Position numbers and translations under genes: made by a program. Below the pieces are notes generated by a model. That model was not told the DNA's origin, searched no databases, and saw only the letters and a program-made list of their open reading frames with translations. This document shows positions 1-8,483 of a DNA stretch of 45,653 nucleotides, piece after piece. Position 1 is the first letter of the stretch. Each line of letters opens with the position of its first letter. The stretch is from assembly GCA_964246705.1 (NCBI GenBank), contig CAXTRQ010000028.1, positions 1 through 45,653 of the forward strand, read 5' to 3'. This DNA comes from DASZCR01 sp964246705. GTDB taxonomy: Bacteria; Acidobacteriota; Blastocatellia; Pyrinomonadales; Pyrinomonadaceae.

Positions 1-168
1 CCCATCCCACCCAGCAATAAAGCCTCTCGTCTCTGCCCTTTTTCTATTGACTTCCAATCCCCGCGGGCATATCTTTCGGCGCATCCATCGGGGAGCTTCC
101 CACGCCAGCGCTCGAAGCCTTACGCGCCGGCCTCCAGTGATTCTCAGACCCTACGCGAGCAGCGCATC

Positions 169-1013
169 ATGAGCAGAACCTTTCTATTCCTTCTTTCCGT
201 CTTAGTCGTTGGCTCGGCGGCTTCCGTCGGCGACGCCCAGCGCCACCAGAGGCGTGCCTCGGCACCAGCAGTTGAGGAAGGAAAGGTTTTCGTCAAGTGC
301 CCTATACTTTTAAGAGACATAAGAGACTGCCCTAACACCGGCTGCGGCAAGCCCCTTGATGAAAACCTTAACAGGGTTAGGAACATTCGGAAGATCAGCA
401 AGTCGCCGGTAGACAAAGACTTTAGCTATCTCAGTGGCTTGGACGACTCCGTTGCCGGCTTCGCCATCGGCGACACCCGCGAGAAACTGACCGACATGGG
501 TGAGGGCACGATGCTCGGGGTCGTGGCCTACGCGCTGGCGGCCAGACACGGGAGCCGGGAGTCCTGCAACTGCGGCCTTGGGGAGCCAGTGGACACCGAC
601 AACCACATCGTGCCCGTCGACGAAGCGACATTAGACTTGAAGGCCAAAGCCACATCCGCGAAGCCAGCCACCGCCAAACATAAAGCGGTGCCGGCGAGGT
701 CGGCTAAGTTCAATACTTTGAAGCGGCGCGAGGCGCAGTCACAGACAGTGGAGTTCACCCCGCGCGTGCGGCTAGATGACCTGAAGCTGGCGGGGCAAGG
801 CTCCAAGCGTTGATTGACAAGTCCCCTGATAACGCGCTGCTCGTGAGAGTGACCGGCCTACAGACATTCGACTCGGAACACTCGCTCGGCGAACACAAGT
901 TACTGAGGCACAACAACTGGGAAATTCACCCAGTCTTCAATCTGTAATGTTGCTCTAAGTGTAAGACGTGCGCCGCGGGCAGCGACCACAACTGGGTGGA
1001 CTTAGAGCGGTAG
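169..1013 (+). pseudogene. Decayed secreted protein gene (frameshift plus nonsense)
   Basis: The first reading frame (169-813) opens with a signal peptide (MSRTFLFLLSVLVVGSAASV) and continues through Cys-containing stretches (CPNTGCGKPLDENLN, CNCGLGEPVDTDNH). It stops at 811-813. The preceding codons and the next frame read as one protein if a G is added to the GGGG run at 792-795, giving LAGARLQALIDKSPDNALLV and then RHNNWEIHPVFNL. That frame meets a TAA at 945-947, then stays open for 21 more codons rich in Cys (CCSKCKTCAAGSDHNW) to TAG at 1011-1013. I recall secreted acidobacterial hypothetical proteins with CPxTGC..DPELN, SCNCGL..TDNH and NNWEIHPV blocks followed by EYC, so the TAA probably replaces a Glu codon. 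Two independent lesions argue for real decay rather than one sequencing error. Function is unknown. No good ribosome-binding site is seen before the ATG. Confidence 0.7.
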
Positions 1014-2290
1014 TGAATTGGCTCCCCGGTCATGCGGGACTGCCTTGTGGCATTGAGCTGCCGAAGGGGCGAAGGACGCGCCTGTGGGAGGAGAGTAGCC
1101 GCGCTGGATCATACTAGCTTAGGGCACACTCGCTCAACCTCTGGGTGTGCAGTCCGTGCCGGAGCGGTCGCGGTCAGTCAGGGCGAGGATGTCGCGGCGG
1201 CTCACATTGACAAGCCAGCACAGGAGGCATATCTTTTCCCCCAATCCGAAGCTGGTATGAACATTTAGGTAAATCCCGGATGGGTAGGAGTACGTCCGGG
1301 GAGGAAGCTTTTTTGTTGGGGATTAAGCCCTAACAAAGGCGCGGGGCCGTGGACAGTAGCCGTCTCGGCAATCTCGATGCTCCGGCCCGTCAACGGTTAA
1401 TCCGGGTCGTCACGTGATGAAGCCGACTCGTCACAAAGTTTTTTACAACACTACATTACGAGGGTATCGTGTGGACACAAAGGTCTCCCACACATGCACA
1501 GCGCCGGCATCATTCTTTCGTTAGGCGGTCGTCTGATGCAGACGAGAAGCCCTCGTCGTTCGGACGCCGCCTATTAGCCCCGATGAGTCACTGGTAGTGG
1601 TGCAGGTCGCACGCCATGTGCCCGCTCAGACAGTCACGACGGACAGTCAAGATTCAATAGGTGAGGCAGTGAGAATCCGCAAGCAAACTATTGACATTTT
1701 CTCCGAAACAGGCTTATCGTGCATCCGCCATAAGTCTGTAGCTGAAGAACCTCTGACACCTTCGAATCTCTACGTTGGTTCCTACGGCCGACCCCGGGTA
1801 GTGTCTTCTCTTTTACCTCGCACCATACAGATAAAATTATTAGAAGAATGTGCGAATTCGCTTCATGAGGCTTTGTCCCGCGCCCCTTGCGTACAGACGG
1901 CGAGGGGGTTATTATGTTACATTCCCCGATTAAGCGGAATTCCACTCTTCTTAATCGAGAGTCGCTGCCGAACTTCGGGGGCCGAGTTGTCCCCGAAAGT
2001 AGGTATACGCTCACGGAGCATGATCGCCCATCCTGCTGATTGAAGCCCCCCTCAACTAGCTGGGACCAAGGATTATGAGAGAAGGGACACAGCATAAAAG
2101 CTCTGGACGGGCGAGCCCGAGGAATTTTACACCACCCGGTGCGAATAAATACACTTAGCACCGGGAAAAACATTGCTTTTCATTGTTGTGCAATGATAGC
2201 GTTAGACTTAGCGCTCCGACGTGTCCGGAACGCAGGTTGCGGGCAACCAAGGCGTAGCCAGAAACTTCTGATTAGTTACGCTTTCCCGAC
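1014..2290. other. Gene-poor stretch without a convincing CDS
   Basis: I see no supportable gene here. The longest frames (1597-2043 plus, 1688-2173 minus) lack ribosome-binding sites, have no recognisable domain and overlap each other. G+C falls from core-like values before about 1400 to roughly 45% on sampled lines near 1441-1500. The stretch contains the hairpin at 1522-1573. It also has a weak terminator-like stem around 1274-1315 (TCCCGGA paired with TCCGGGGA, followed by a T run). It may be the remains of inserted DNA. Confidence 0.5.
1522..1573. other. Long imperfect hairpin with an alternative inner fold
   Basis: TAGGCGG (1522-1528) pairs with CCGCCTA (1567-1573), CGTC (1530-1533) with GACG (1563-1566), and GACGAG (1541-1546) with CTCGTC (1552-1557) around an AAGCC loop. 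The three helices share one axis with a small internal loop. A competing perfect 7-bp hairpin, TCGTCTG/CAGACGA with an ATG loop (1529-1545), uses some of the same bases, so the two folds exclude each other. No known RNA family is recognised. Confidence 0.5.
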
Positions 2291-2305
2291 GGGAGGATGG
2301 TAGAA

Positions 2306-2743
2306 ATGAGCAGCAAGACCAAAGAAACGGATGCTTTCGTAAATCGGGCATCCTATTGGCTAACCTTTCTCGGAATAGCCCTTCTGATCCTTGAACTCGT
2401 GAAGTCGGCCTATGCCCGGATTGACAACGGTGGTCCGTTCGCCGCCGGTTCTCACTTCTCAGGCACGGACGGATATCGCGTCATTGCCATTGTGGCATTC
2501 GTGTCGGCCTGTGGGTTAATTTACAGCTTGGGTAAAGTCGGCAGAGTGATGTCCCTTTTCCTTGCGGCAATAGCGCTGTGGGAAACTTCCATGTGGTATT
2601 CCGTCTACAGCAGCTTCGGAGGCGGTCTTAGTCTTGAGTCATTCACGATGCTGGTAGTCGGAGTATTTACTGTCGTCTTCTTGCTGGTGTACACGCCCTA
2701 CACTCTGGTTCGAAACCTTAGGGGTATCCACCACCCGGCATGA
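2306..2743 (+). CDS. Small four-TM membrane protein, unknown function
   Basis: This 145-residue protein starts MSSKTKETDAF. The ATG at 2306 is preferred over the in-frame ATG at 2297, because the GGGAGG at 2291-2296 directly abuts the first ATG but lies 9 nt before the second. Hydrophobicity suggests four membrane helices: roughly YWLTFLGIALLILELV, VIAIVAFVSACGLIY, VMSLFLAAIALWE and FTMLVVGVFTVVFLLVY. There is a hydrophilic N-terminus and a short basic tail. No family is recognised. Its last 46 nt overlap the end of the convergent metallopeptidase gene at 2698-3684, so the two transcripts would be antisense at their 3' ends. It may be part of a mobile or accessory segment. Confidence 0.7.
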   Translation: MSSKTKETDAFVNRASYWLTFLGIALLILELVKSAYARIDNGGPFAAGSHFSGTDGYRVIAIVAFVSACGLIYSLGKVGRVMSLFLAAIALWETSMWYSVYSSFGGGLSLESFTMLVVGVFTVVFLLVYTPYTLVRNLRGIHHPA

Positions 2744-3684
2744 TAGGTGTTTATTACAATTCCAGCGAGGAGGAAGAAGAGGATTGCCCAAAGGGCGGCT
2801 TCTTGTTTCCACTTAAATGACCACAGCCGTAGCAGTCCGGTTTTCCTGAGCATCGTGTTATACTCTGGCAGGTAAGTCAGATCATCGTGAACGAAGTTCA
2901 GGAACGGCCGGTACGGCGGGGCATCGTGCACGTGCATGAGTTCGTGAAGTAAGGTCATCTTCAGAACATCCGCATCTTTAAACGGGTACTCACTTACAGC
3001 AATTCTTGGTACGCCGTCTGTTGTCATCTGGGGTGTCCCGTCGTCCGTCTTGTCGTACTCAACAGACCTCGCCTCCAACCGCTTAAAACATTCATTGCCA
3101 ACCGGTTTCTCTCGAATAGTCACTGCACCCGGTTCCAGTGTGCTGTCATCATCCGAGCAGACCCATCCCGCATCGGTTATTCCCATCTGTTTCCGGTCGC
3201 CAGCCGCAGCCATCTTCCTCAGCGGGACGATGATAGCTGAGGTCTGAGTTAGCGGGATCTTATCGAAGCTTGGAAAGTTATCACCCACTGTTCGGTCGTT
3301 ATAAAGAGACTGTCTTACATCATTTATCAGCTTGCTTGGACTGGAATCTTCCCCGTCGCCGAAAAAAACGCGATGTGGCACTATAGCCGGAGGCGAAGTA
3401 GGGAGGCCATTATCCCTTATGAACTTCGTCTCTACCTCCTGCCGCAGCAGTATGGACTTCTCGACGTGCCAACTTAGGGTGCTGCGCGCGATAAAAATCC
3501 GACCCATCTGTTCGGTGCACATTCGGGTCTGGTAAATTAGAAAAAGGGTGAGCAGTAAAAGAATTATCACGATAGCCTTATGCTGCCCCTGTGTCAGATT
3601 GGTCGGGACATTATAACCGGATAGAAATCCTTGGCTGGAGGGCTGGGCTTCCACAGATGAGGAGGCATCGTGGTTATCATCCAT
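2698..3684 (-). CDS. Membrane-anchored HExxH metallopeptidase-like protein
   Basis: This 328-residue protein has a 35-residue Ser/Gln-rich N-terminus, a membrane helix at about residues 37-53 (IVIILLLLTLFLIY), a large central domain, and a second helix near 298-313 (ALWAILFFLLAGIVI). Just before the second helix, LLHELMHVHD (about 245-254) carries the zinc-binding HExxH motif of gluzincin/metzincin-type peptidases. A third zinc ligand cannot be assigned with confidence; Glu/Asp residues in FVHDDLTYLPEYN (about 264-276) are candidates. Two helices with an odd domain between them suggest both ends lie on the same side of the membrane. No named family is recognised. It is convergent with the small membrane protein gene and overlaps it by 46 nt. 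The ATG has no strong ribosome-binding site. Catalytic activity is inferred from the motif alone. Confidence 0.7.
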   Translation of the reverse strand: MDDNHDASSSVEAQPSSQGFLSGYNVPTNLTQGQHKAIVIILLLLTLFLIYQTRMCTEQMGRIFIARSTLSWHVEKSILLRQEVETKFIRDNGLPTSPPAIVPHRVFFGDGEDSSPSKLINDVRQSLYNDRTVGDNFPSFDKIPLTQTSAIIVPLRKMAAAGDRKQMGITDAGWVCSDDDSTLEPGAVTIREKPVGNECFKRLEARSVEYDKTDDGTPQMTTDGVPRIAVSEYPFKDADVLKMTLLHELMHVHDAPPYRPFLNFVHDDLTYLPEYNTMLRKTGLLRLWSFKWKQEAALWAILFFLLAGIVINTYHAGWWIPLRFRTRV

Positions 3685-4380
3685 CGATCACTAACCTATA
3701 AGTTGTGAAGTGGGTAGAGCAGCTGCGTTCGGCAGAGACGCCAATTCAGCCGCCGCATCATACAGGGAAATAGGCAAAATCCCAAAATTATTTCAGCCGA
3801 CATAATAGTCCAATTCGGGAACTTCTCTCACCGCGTATTGTCTAAACTCAAAAACTAGTCTCCCCGTCGATCAGAAAAATCTTAAAGGAGGTGCTTGAGA
3901 AATGAAACGGCTCGTCCTTAGTTTTGGTTTTCTGTATAAGATTTGGTGAGCGTTTCCTACGGTTAGAGACAGGCGATAAACCTCTGCTGCCTTAGCGACG
4001 CGTTCAACTTTAGACACCTGCGTGAGCCGAATATGCACTCCCCAGCTGTAGATATTGATTTAGCTCAGGCGAGCAAAAATAACTGGCTAGGTAACGGGCT
4101 TAATATTGAAGAGTTGGTTGGTCTCTTCATTAAAGGTCAAGGAAAGTAAGAGTTGGCGCGTAATCTGAACTGGATGTTTTTTGTGATTAAGCTACCGGCT
4201 ATGATCAGGCGGGTGAAACTCACGCTTTAGTACAAGCGTTTTAAGGATTCATCAATTTCTGTTTAGACAAGGCTAAGCGATAGACCTCCAGCCATGCCTT
4301 CTGCTCGTTCACTAAGCTCAGCGCCTAATCTATGTCCTGTGTTGGGAGCGTTAAGAAAAATTTTCATAAAGTAGATAAAT
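3685..4380. other. A+T-rich region with possible gene remnants
   Basis: No intact gene is seen. G+C is about 41% on hand-counted lines (3781-3960 and 4141-4200: 99 of 240), far below the roughly 60% of the rest of the window. A 38-codon frame at 4033-4149 (starts MHSPAVDIDLAQ, ends ELVGLFIKGQGK) reads like the C-terminal piece of a protein. Its frame is open back to about 3970. Together with the strong ribosome-binding site at 3885-3893 this suggests a broken gene, but I cannot name it. Confidence 0.4.
3885..3949 (+). other. Strong Shine-Dalgarno with 15-codon open frame
   Basis: AAGGAGGTG at 3885-3893 is a near-perfect anti-16S complement 8 nt before ATG at 3902. The frame gives only MKRLVLSFGFLYKIW before TGA at 3947-3949. 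In another frame the sequence continues open (ERFLRLETGDKPLLP) and then meets a stop, so this may be the start of a frameshifted gene, or alternatively a leader peptide. Product unknown. Confidence 0.35.
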
Positions 4381-4411
4381 ACTTACGGTCACCATTTTGG
4401 TGACCGTAAGT
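4381..4411. repeat. Perfect 14-bp inverted repeat beside tRNA-Asn
   Basis: ACTTACGGTCACCA (4381-4394) and its exact complement (4398-4411) are separated by TTT. The element sits 12 nt past the CCA end of the tRNA-Asn gene. It could form a hairpin terminating the tRNA transcript, but no T run follows in that direction. A protein-binding palindrome or the edge of an inserted element is equally possible. Confidence 0.6.
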
Positions 4412-4423
4412 ATTTGTGGATAT

Positions 4424-4498
<75 letters not shown>

Positions 4499-4815
4499 AG
4501 ATTTCGTGGCGTGGCGGCGGTTTCGGGCGGCGCGACGCGAGGTGATTTTTATAGCAGAGTGTTTGCGCGAGCGTCAAGCGGGCGGCGCTTTGTCGAGCGC
4601 GTGAATGTCCATTGTGGAATTTTGAGGATCAGGGTGGCACTGAAGATTGGGTCTGGTCGGCGGTAATCTGGCGGCGGTTGGAGGCTTTCCGGCTTGCTTG
4701 TGGCGGCCAGTTGAGAGATTATCTGTCGCCGTAATTACTAAATTCTGAGAGCATTGTGTGCATGTGTGTAGGTGCGCGCCTGAGCACGTTTGTAGCGGAG
4801 GAGGTCTTCGTTTAT

Positions 4816-5544
4816 ATGGAGCGTCGGACAACTGCTTGGTTCAGTCATCATCTGGGAATGGAGATGCCGCTGGTTGCCTACGGGCACTCAGGGTATCCGC
4901 TGTTGATGTTTCCCACGGCTGCCGCCGATTACCTTGAGTATGAGCGGTTTCATCTGGTTGATTCGATCCAGCATCACATCGAGTCGGGGCGCTTACGCGT
5001 GTATTCGATTAACAGCGTCAATCGTTACAGTTTGCTGAACGAGCAAGCGCCGCCCCCTCTCAAGGCGGAGTTGTTGGCGCGTTATGACCGTTACATCACA
5101 GAGGAAGTGCTGCCGCTCATCAGCAGAGACGCGGGCGGGCAGCGTCCGATGGTGGCGGGCGCAAGCCTCGGCGCGTATCTTTCGGCTAATACATATTTTC
5201 GTCACCCGGATGTGTTGCGCGGGGTGATCGCGATGAGCGGCAGTTATGATGTACGCTCGTGGTTTGAGGGATACTTTGACGATAACGTCTATTTCAATAA
5301 CCCGGTGCAGTATTTGTCGAATTTAAATGACGACTATTTTCTGCCACGCCTGAGACAGTCCGATGCCATCGTCATTCTATCGGGACAGGGCGCGTATGAA
5401 GCGCCAGAGCGCAGCCGTCAACTGTCTGGGATTTTGCACTCGAAGGGCATTCCGCACACGCTCGACATCTGGGGACACGACGTCGACCACGATTGGCCCT
5501 GGTGGCGCAAGATGCTCCCTTACTGGCTCGACAAACTATTGTAA
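4816..5544 (+). CDS. Alpha/beta-hydrolase fold esterase-like protein
   Basis: This 242-residue protein starts MERRTTAWFSHHLGMEMP. The ATG at 4816 is chosen because GGAGGAGG lies at 4797-4804, 11 nt upstream. The frame is open further upstream, but that part is Cys-rich and lacks such a signal. The protein matches the pattern of the putative-esterase (PF00756-like) branch of alpha/beta hydrolases: YGHSGYPLLMFPTAAAD near the N-terminus, a nucleophile elbow GASLGA (Ser at about residue 117), and a C-terminal His in WGHDVDHDWPWW. The catalytic acid probably lies in the segment around ILSGQGAYEAPE. There is no signal peptide, so it is likely cytoplasmic. Substrate unknown. It is convergent with the PBP1A gene across a perfect hairpin. 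Confidence 0.85.
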   Translation: MERRTTAWFSHHLGMEMPLVAYGHSGYPLLMFPTAAADYLEYERFHLVDSIQHHIESGRLRVYSINSVNRYSLLNEQAPPPLKAELLARYDRYITEEVLPLISRDAGGQRPMVAGASLGAYLSANTYFRHPDVLRGVIAMSGSYDVRSWFEGYFDDNVYFNNPVQYLSNLNDDYFLPRLRQSDAIVILSGQGAYEAPERSRQLSGILHSKGIPHTLDIWGHDVDHDWPWWRKMLPYWLDKLL

Positions 5545-5558
5545 GTAAGGCAAAGGTC

Positions 5559-5630
5559 AAAAGGTCAAAGGCAAAAGTGGAGAGAGCGTATGTCATGCTC
5601 TTTGGTCTTCACTTTTGCCTTTGACCTTTT
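5559..5630. terminator. Bidirectional terminator hairpin
   Basis: A perfect 21-bp inverted repeat (5559-5579 against 5610-5630) has A-rich and T-rich ends, reading AAAAGGTCAAAGG on the left arm and CCTTTGACCTTTT on the right. It lies between the convergent esterase-like and PBP1A genes and can serve both directions. Confidence 0.75.
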
Positions 5631-5648
5631 AACGTTTAAGTTTCGCTT

Positions 5649-8195
5649 TTACGGCTTGTCGGGTGGCTCGTCCGCGCCTTTCTTACCCTTCTTCTTTTGT
5701 TGCGGCTCAACTTCGCGGGGGCGCGTCACGGGGGCGACGGGAGGCGCGTCGTCATCGTGTGGGGCGACGACGGGCTTCTTGACCGTCTCCGTCGCTGCGC
5801 CACTGGTGGAGGTCGAGTTCGCTTCCGAAGCTCCTGCGGTGTGAGGTAGTGTGATGTGTTCCTGTTTCGTCTCGGTGAGGGCGGTCGGCAGCGTGGGTTG
5901 TCCTGACTTGCCGAGTGAGCCGAACGCGGCGCGCTGCGCTTCACGCTCTTCCACCATCTCGCGCATGCGCTGGCTGTAGAGTTCCTTGATGTCTTCGGGC
6001 ATCGGCGGCGCTTTCTCGAAATTCTCTTTCTCTTTGTCCTTGAGAAAATCTTTCATAAAGTTAACGAAGATGGGCAGCGCGCCGTGGCCGCCCGTCATAT
6101 CGTTGCCGAGAGATTTCTTGCGACCGNNNNNNNNNNNNNNNNNNNNNNNNNNNNNNNNNNNNNCGGGGACGCCGGTCGCTTTAGCGGCGGTTGCCGTGCC
6201 GGTCTCGACGACGCCGCGCATCAGTTCGACCATCGTCAGCGCGACGTATTCGCTCATCACCTTGAAGGTCGTCTTTTCCCATTCTTCCAAAACCGTTCCG
6301 TCGCGGTCGGTGACACGGCGAATCAAGTGCTTCTCATTGCGCACGCCTTTGTTGGGAAAGGCGGAGTAGGCGGAGACCATCTCGTTGAGCGGCACTTCCG
6401 TCGCGCCGAGCGCGGAAGGCAGATAGGGGGCCATCGGCTCTGTGATGCCGAAGCGTCGAACCATCTGCGCGCCGGTCTGGATGCCGACCATCTTGAGCAG
6501 GTGGACGGCCTGAATGTTGAGAGACTTGGCGAGCGCCGTTTTCAGTGGCACGTCGCCGCCGCCGAGCGAGCCGTCATAGTTGTGCGGCTGCCAGCCTGAG
6601 CTTTTATCGTTAATCGGCGCGCCGCTGACCATTGACTCAGGCGTCAGACCCCATTCAATGGCGGCGGCGTAGACGAAGGGTTTGAAACATGAGCCGGTCT
6701 GCCGATAGGCTTGCGTCGCGTTGTTGAATTTGTTGGTGTTGAAATCGTAGCCGCCGATCATCGAGACGATTTCGCCGTTCTTCGCGTTGACGGTCATCAT
6801 CGCGCCCTGAATCGCGGGGATTTGCGACAGCTCGATTTTCAGGTGGTGATTCGATTCGTCGACCTCTTTGATTTTGAACTCGGCGAGGTCGCCCAGATGA
6901 AATTCGCTCTTCGGCTGGTGTCCAGACCAGCCCATATCTTTCGCCGTCAGCGTCGCCGTGTAGGCTCCGAAACGCACCTCCGCTTCGTTCTTTGACGGGT
7001 CAATCCTAGCGATCAGTCCCGTCACGTAAGTCTCCGGCTCATAGTTGTTCGCGTACCAGTCCGGGTGCTTGTAGCTGGTTAACTGCTGCGTCGTTGCCTG
7101 CGCCGTGCCGTTATTTCCTTCGGTAGTAATGTTGTGATATTCGGAGCGCCAGCCGCCGTGCGTCCGGTCGTACTGGCGAAGACCTGCGCGCAACGTGTCG
7201 TAAGCCCTCTGCTGCGCGGCGATGTTGATGGTCGAATAGACCGACAGACCGCTCTGTGCGACGCGCGTCGTATATTTGTCTTCGAGACTTTTTCTGATCT
7301 CCTCGACCGGATACTGGAAGATGGAAGAGGGCTGAACGCCCGGATAGTAGGCCGTATCAACCAGCTTGATGGGGCGCGTCTTGGCCGCGTCGGCCTCCGC
7401 CTGCGAGATGAAATTGTTCTTCGCCATCAAATCAATGACGAGGTTGCGGCGCTCTTTCGCCGCCTCCGGGTTGATGGTCGGCGCGTACTTCGAGGTCGAG
7501 CGCGGGATGCCCGCGAGCAGCGCCGCCTCGTCCACCGTCAAATCCTTCGCCTGTTTTCCGAAGTAGGTTTCGGCGGCGGCCTCGAAGCCGTAGGCGGTCG
7601 CGCCCAAAAAGATGTGATTGACGTACATCTCCATAATCTGTTGCTTCGTGTAAAAGCGTTCGATCTGGAGAGCGACGACCCATTCGTTGATTTTGCGTTG
7701 GTAGGTCTGCTCGCGCGTCAGGAAGAGGTTCTTGGCAAGTTGCTGTGTGAGGGTCGAGCCGCCCTCGCGCCGGTCGGAGATGATGTTCTTCCAAGCCGCG
7801 CCGAGAATGCGGATCGGGTCAATGCCGACGTGATCGTAGAAGCGCGCATCCTCGACGGCGAGAATCGCATTCTTGACGACCGGCGGAATCTCTTCGTACT
7901 TGAGCGGGATGCGCCGCTCGATGGCAAACTTGCCGATGACCGTCTCGCCGTCGTCGGCGTAAATTCGCGTAATCACGCTCGGCCTGTAGGTCGCCAGTGA
8001 TTTCACTTCCTCCGCCGCTTTTGAATAATTTAGTTCGTAGGCGAGGATGATGCCGGTCAAACCGCCCGCCGTGATGGCAAGCAGCAGGACGGCTGGAAAC
8101 CAGAAACGACGCAGTAGGCTGCGCCGCTTCGGCGGGCGCGTCATCATGGTCTTGCGACCGGACTGAGTTTGGATACGCGAATCTTGTGCAGACAT
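5649..8195 (-). CDS. Penicillin-binding protein 1A, bifunctional
   Basis: This class A PBP polymerises glycan strands and cross-links peptidoglycan in the periplasm. After a basic cytoplasmic N-terminus there is one membrane helix (about residues 31-52). The GT51 glycosyltransferase motifs follow: EDARFYDHVG (catalytic Glu at about 115), GGSTLTQQLAKN, RKINEWVVALQIE and QQIMEMYVNHIFLG. The transpeptidase domain shows TGSCFKPF (SxxK, about residue 500) and a KSLN motif. The third motif (KTGT) is missing because a 37-N gap (6127-6163) falls exactly there. The frame happens to be kept across the gap. The tail is Pro/Lys-rich. The ATG at 8195 (MSAQDSRIQ) is preferred over the TTG at 8204, because GAGAGG upstream is about 11 nt from the ATG and only 3 nt from the TTG. 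Confidence 0.93.
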   Translation of the reverse strand: MSAQDSRIQTQSGRKTMMTRPPKRRSLLRRFWFPAVLLLAITAGGLTGIILAYELNYSKAAEEVKSLATYRPSVITRIYADDGETVIGKFAIERRIPLKYEEIPPVVKNAILAVEDARFYDHVGIDPIRILGAAWKNIISDRREGGSTLTQQLAKNLFLTREQTYQRKINEWVVALQIERFYTKQQIMEMYVNHIFLGATAYGFEAAAETYFGKQAKDLTVDEAALLAGIPRSTSKYAPTINPEAAKERRNLVIDLMAKNNFISQAEADAAKTRPIKLVDTAYYPGVQPSSIFQYPVEEIRKSLEDKYTTRVAQSGLSVYSTINIAAQQRAYDTLRAGLRQYDRTHGGWRSEYHNITTEGNNGTAQATTQQLTSYKHPDWYANNYEPETYVTGLIARIDPSKNEAEVRFGAYTATLTAKDMGWSGHQPKSEFHLGDLAEFKIKEVDESNHHLKIELSQIPAIQGAMMTVNAKNGEIVSMIGGYDFNTNKFNNATQAYRQTGSCFKPFVYAAAIEWGLTPESMVSGAPINDKSSGWQPHNYDGSLGGGDVPLKTALAKSLNIQAVHLLKMVGIQTGAQMVRRFGITEPMAPYLPSALGATEVPLNEMVSAYSAFPNKGVRNEKHLIRRVTDRDGTVLEEWEKTTFKVMSEYVALTMVELMRGVVETGTATAAKATGVPXXXXXXXXXXXXXGRKKSLGNDMTGGHGALPIFVNFMKDFLKDKEKENFEKAPPMPEDIKELYSQRMREMVEEREAQRAAFGSLGKSGQPTLPTALTETKQEHITLPHTAGASEANSTSTSGAATETVKKPVVAPHDDDAPPVAPVTRPREVEPQQKKKGKKGADEPPDKP
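6127..6163. other. Assembly gap (37 N) inside PBP1A
   Basis: Unknown bases lie between codons for ATGVP and GRKKSLGND. Class A PBPs normally have about 35 residues here, including KTGT and a DAWFvGyTP-like segment, but the N run covers only about 13. The gap length is therefore probably an underestimate. Confidence 0.9.
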
Positions 8196-8433
8196 GAAGG
8201 ACAAAACCTCTCTGGCTAATGGCGCGGGCGAGTGAAACGCCGACCGTGTGTGAATCTAATCTTTGATGCGCAGGGAGAGACAACCACCGACTCACGAATT
8301 ATACAGCAATGTTACGGGCGAGCGCGAGACCCGGAAAAAGATGGGCGGAGGTCGTTTGAGTCTTGAGTGTGGAGCGAGCGGAATTTCACCAACGCAGACA
8401 CCCAATCCGCTTCGTGCATCGTCCGCCAACTGT

Positions 8434-8461
8434 TTGACATCTAAAGTCACGTACCTATAAT
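8434..8461 (+). promoter_or_regulatory. Consensus sigma-70 promoter of tmRNA
   Basis: TTGACA (8434-8439) and TATAAT (8456-8461) are both exact consensus hexamers with a 16-bp spacer. The expected transcription start is near 8468, some 16 nt before the mature tmRNA 5' end. No competing gene lies between. Confidence 0.85.
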
Positions 8462-8483
8462 CGGGGTGCACGCCATTTTTTAA

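Noticed and set aside
1328..1573. Integron attC site (CCCTAAC near 1328, GTTAGGC near 1520)
   Set aside because: The boxes are complementary but about 190 bp apart, the inner boxes are not at the right distance, and the hairpin at 1522-1573 has the boxes inside out. No integrase or cassette array is seen.
1522..1573. Hammerhead ribozyme because of CTGATG
   Set aside because: The required CUGANGA and GAAA core is not complete.
1597..2173. Overlapping frames 1597-2043 (plus) and 1688-2173 (minus) as genes
   Set aside because: No ribosome-binding site, no recognisable domain, odd amino-acid make-up, and they contradict each other.
7134..8000. 288-codon plus-strand frame
   Set aside because: It is the shadow of PBP1A; the minus strand has all GT51 motifs.
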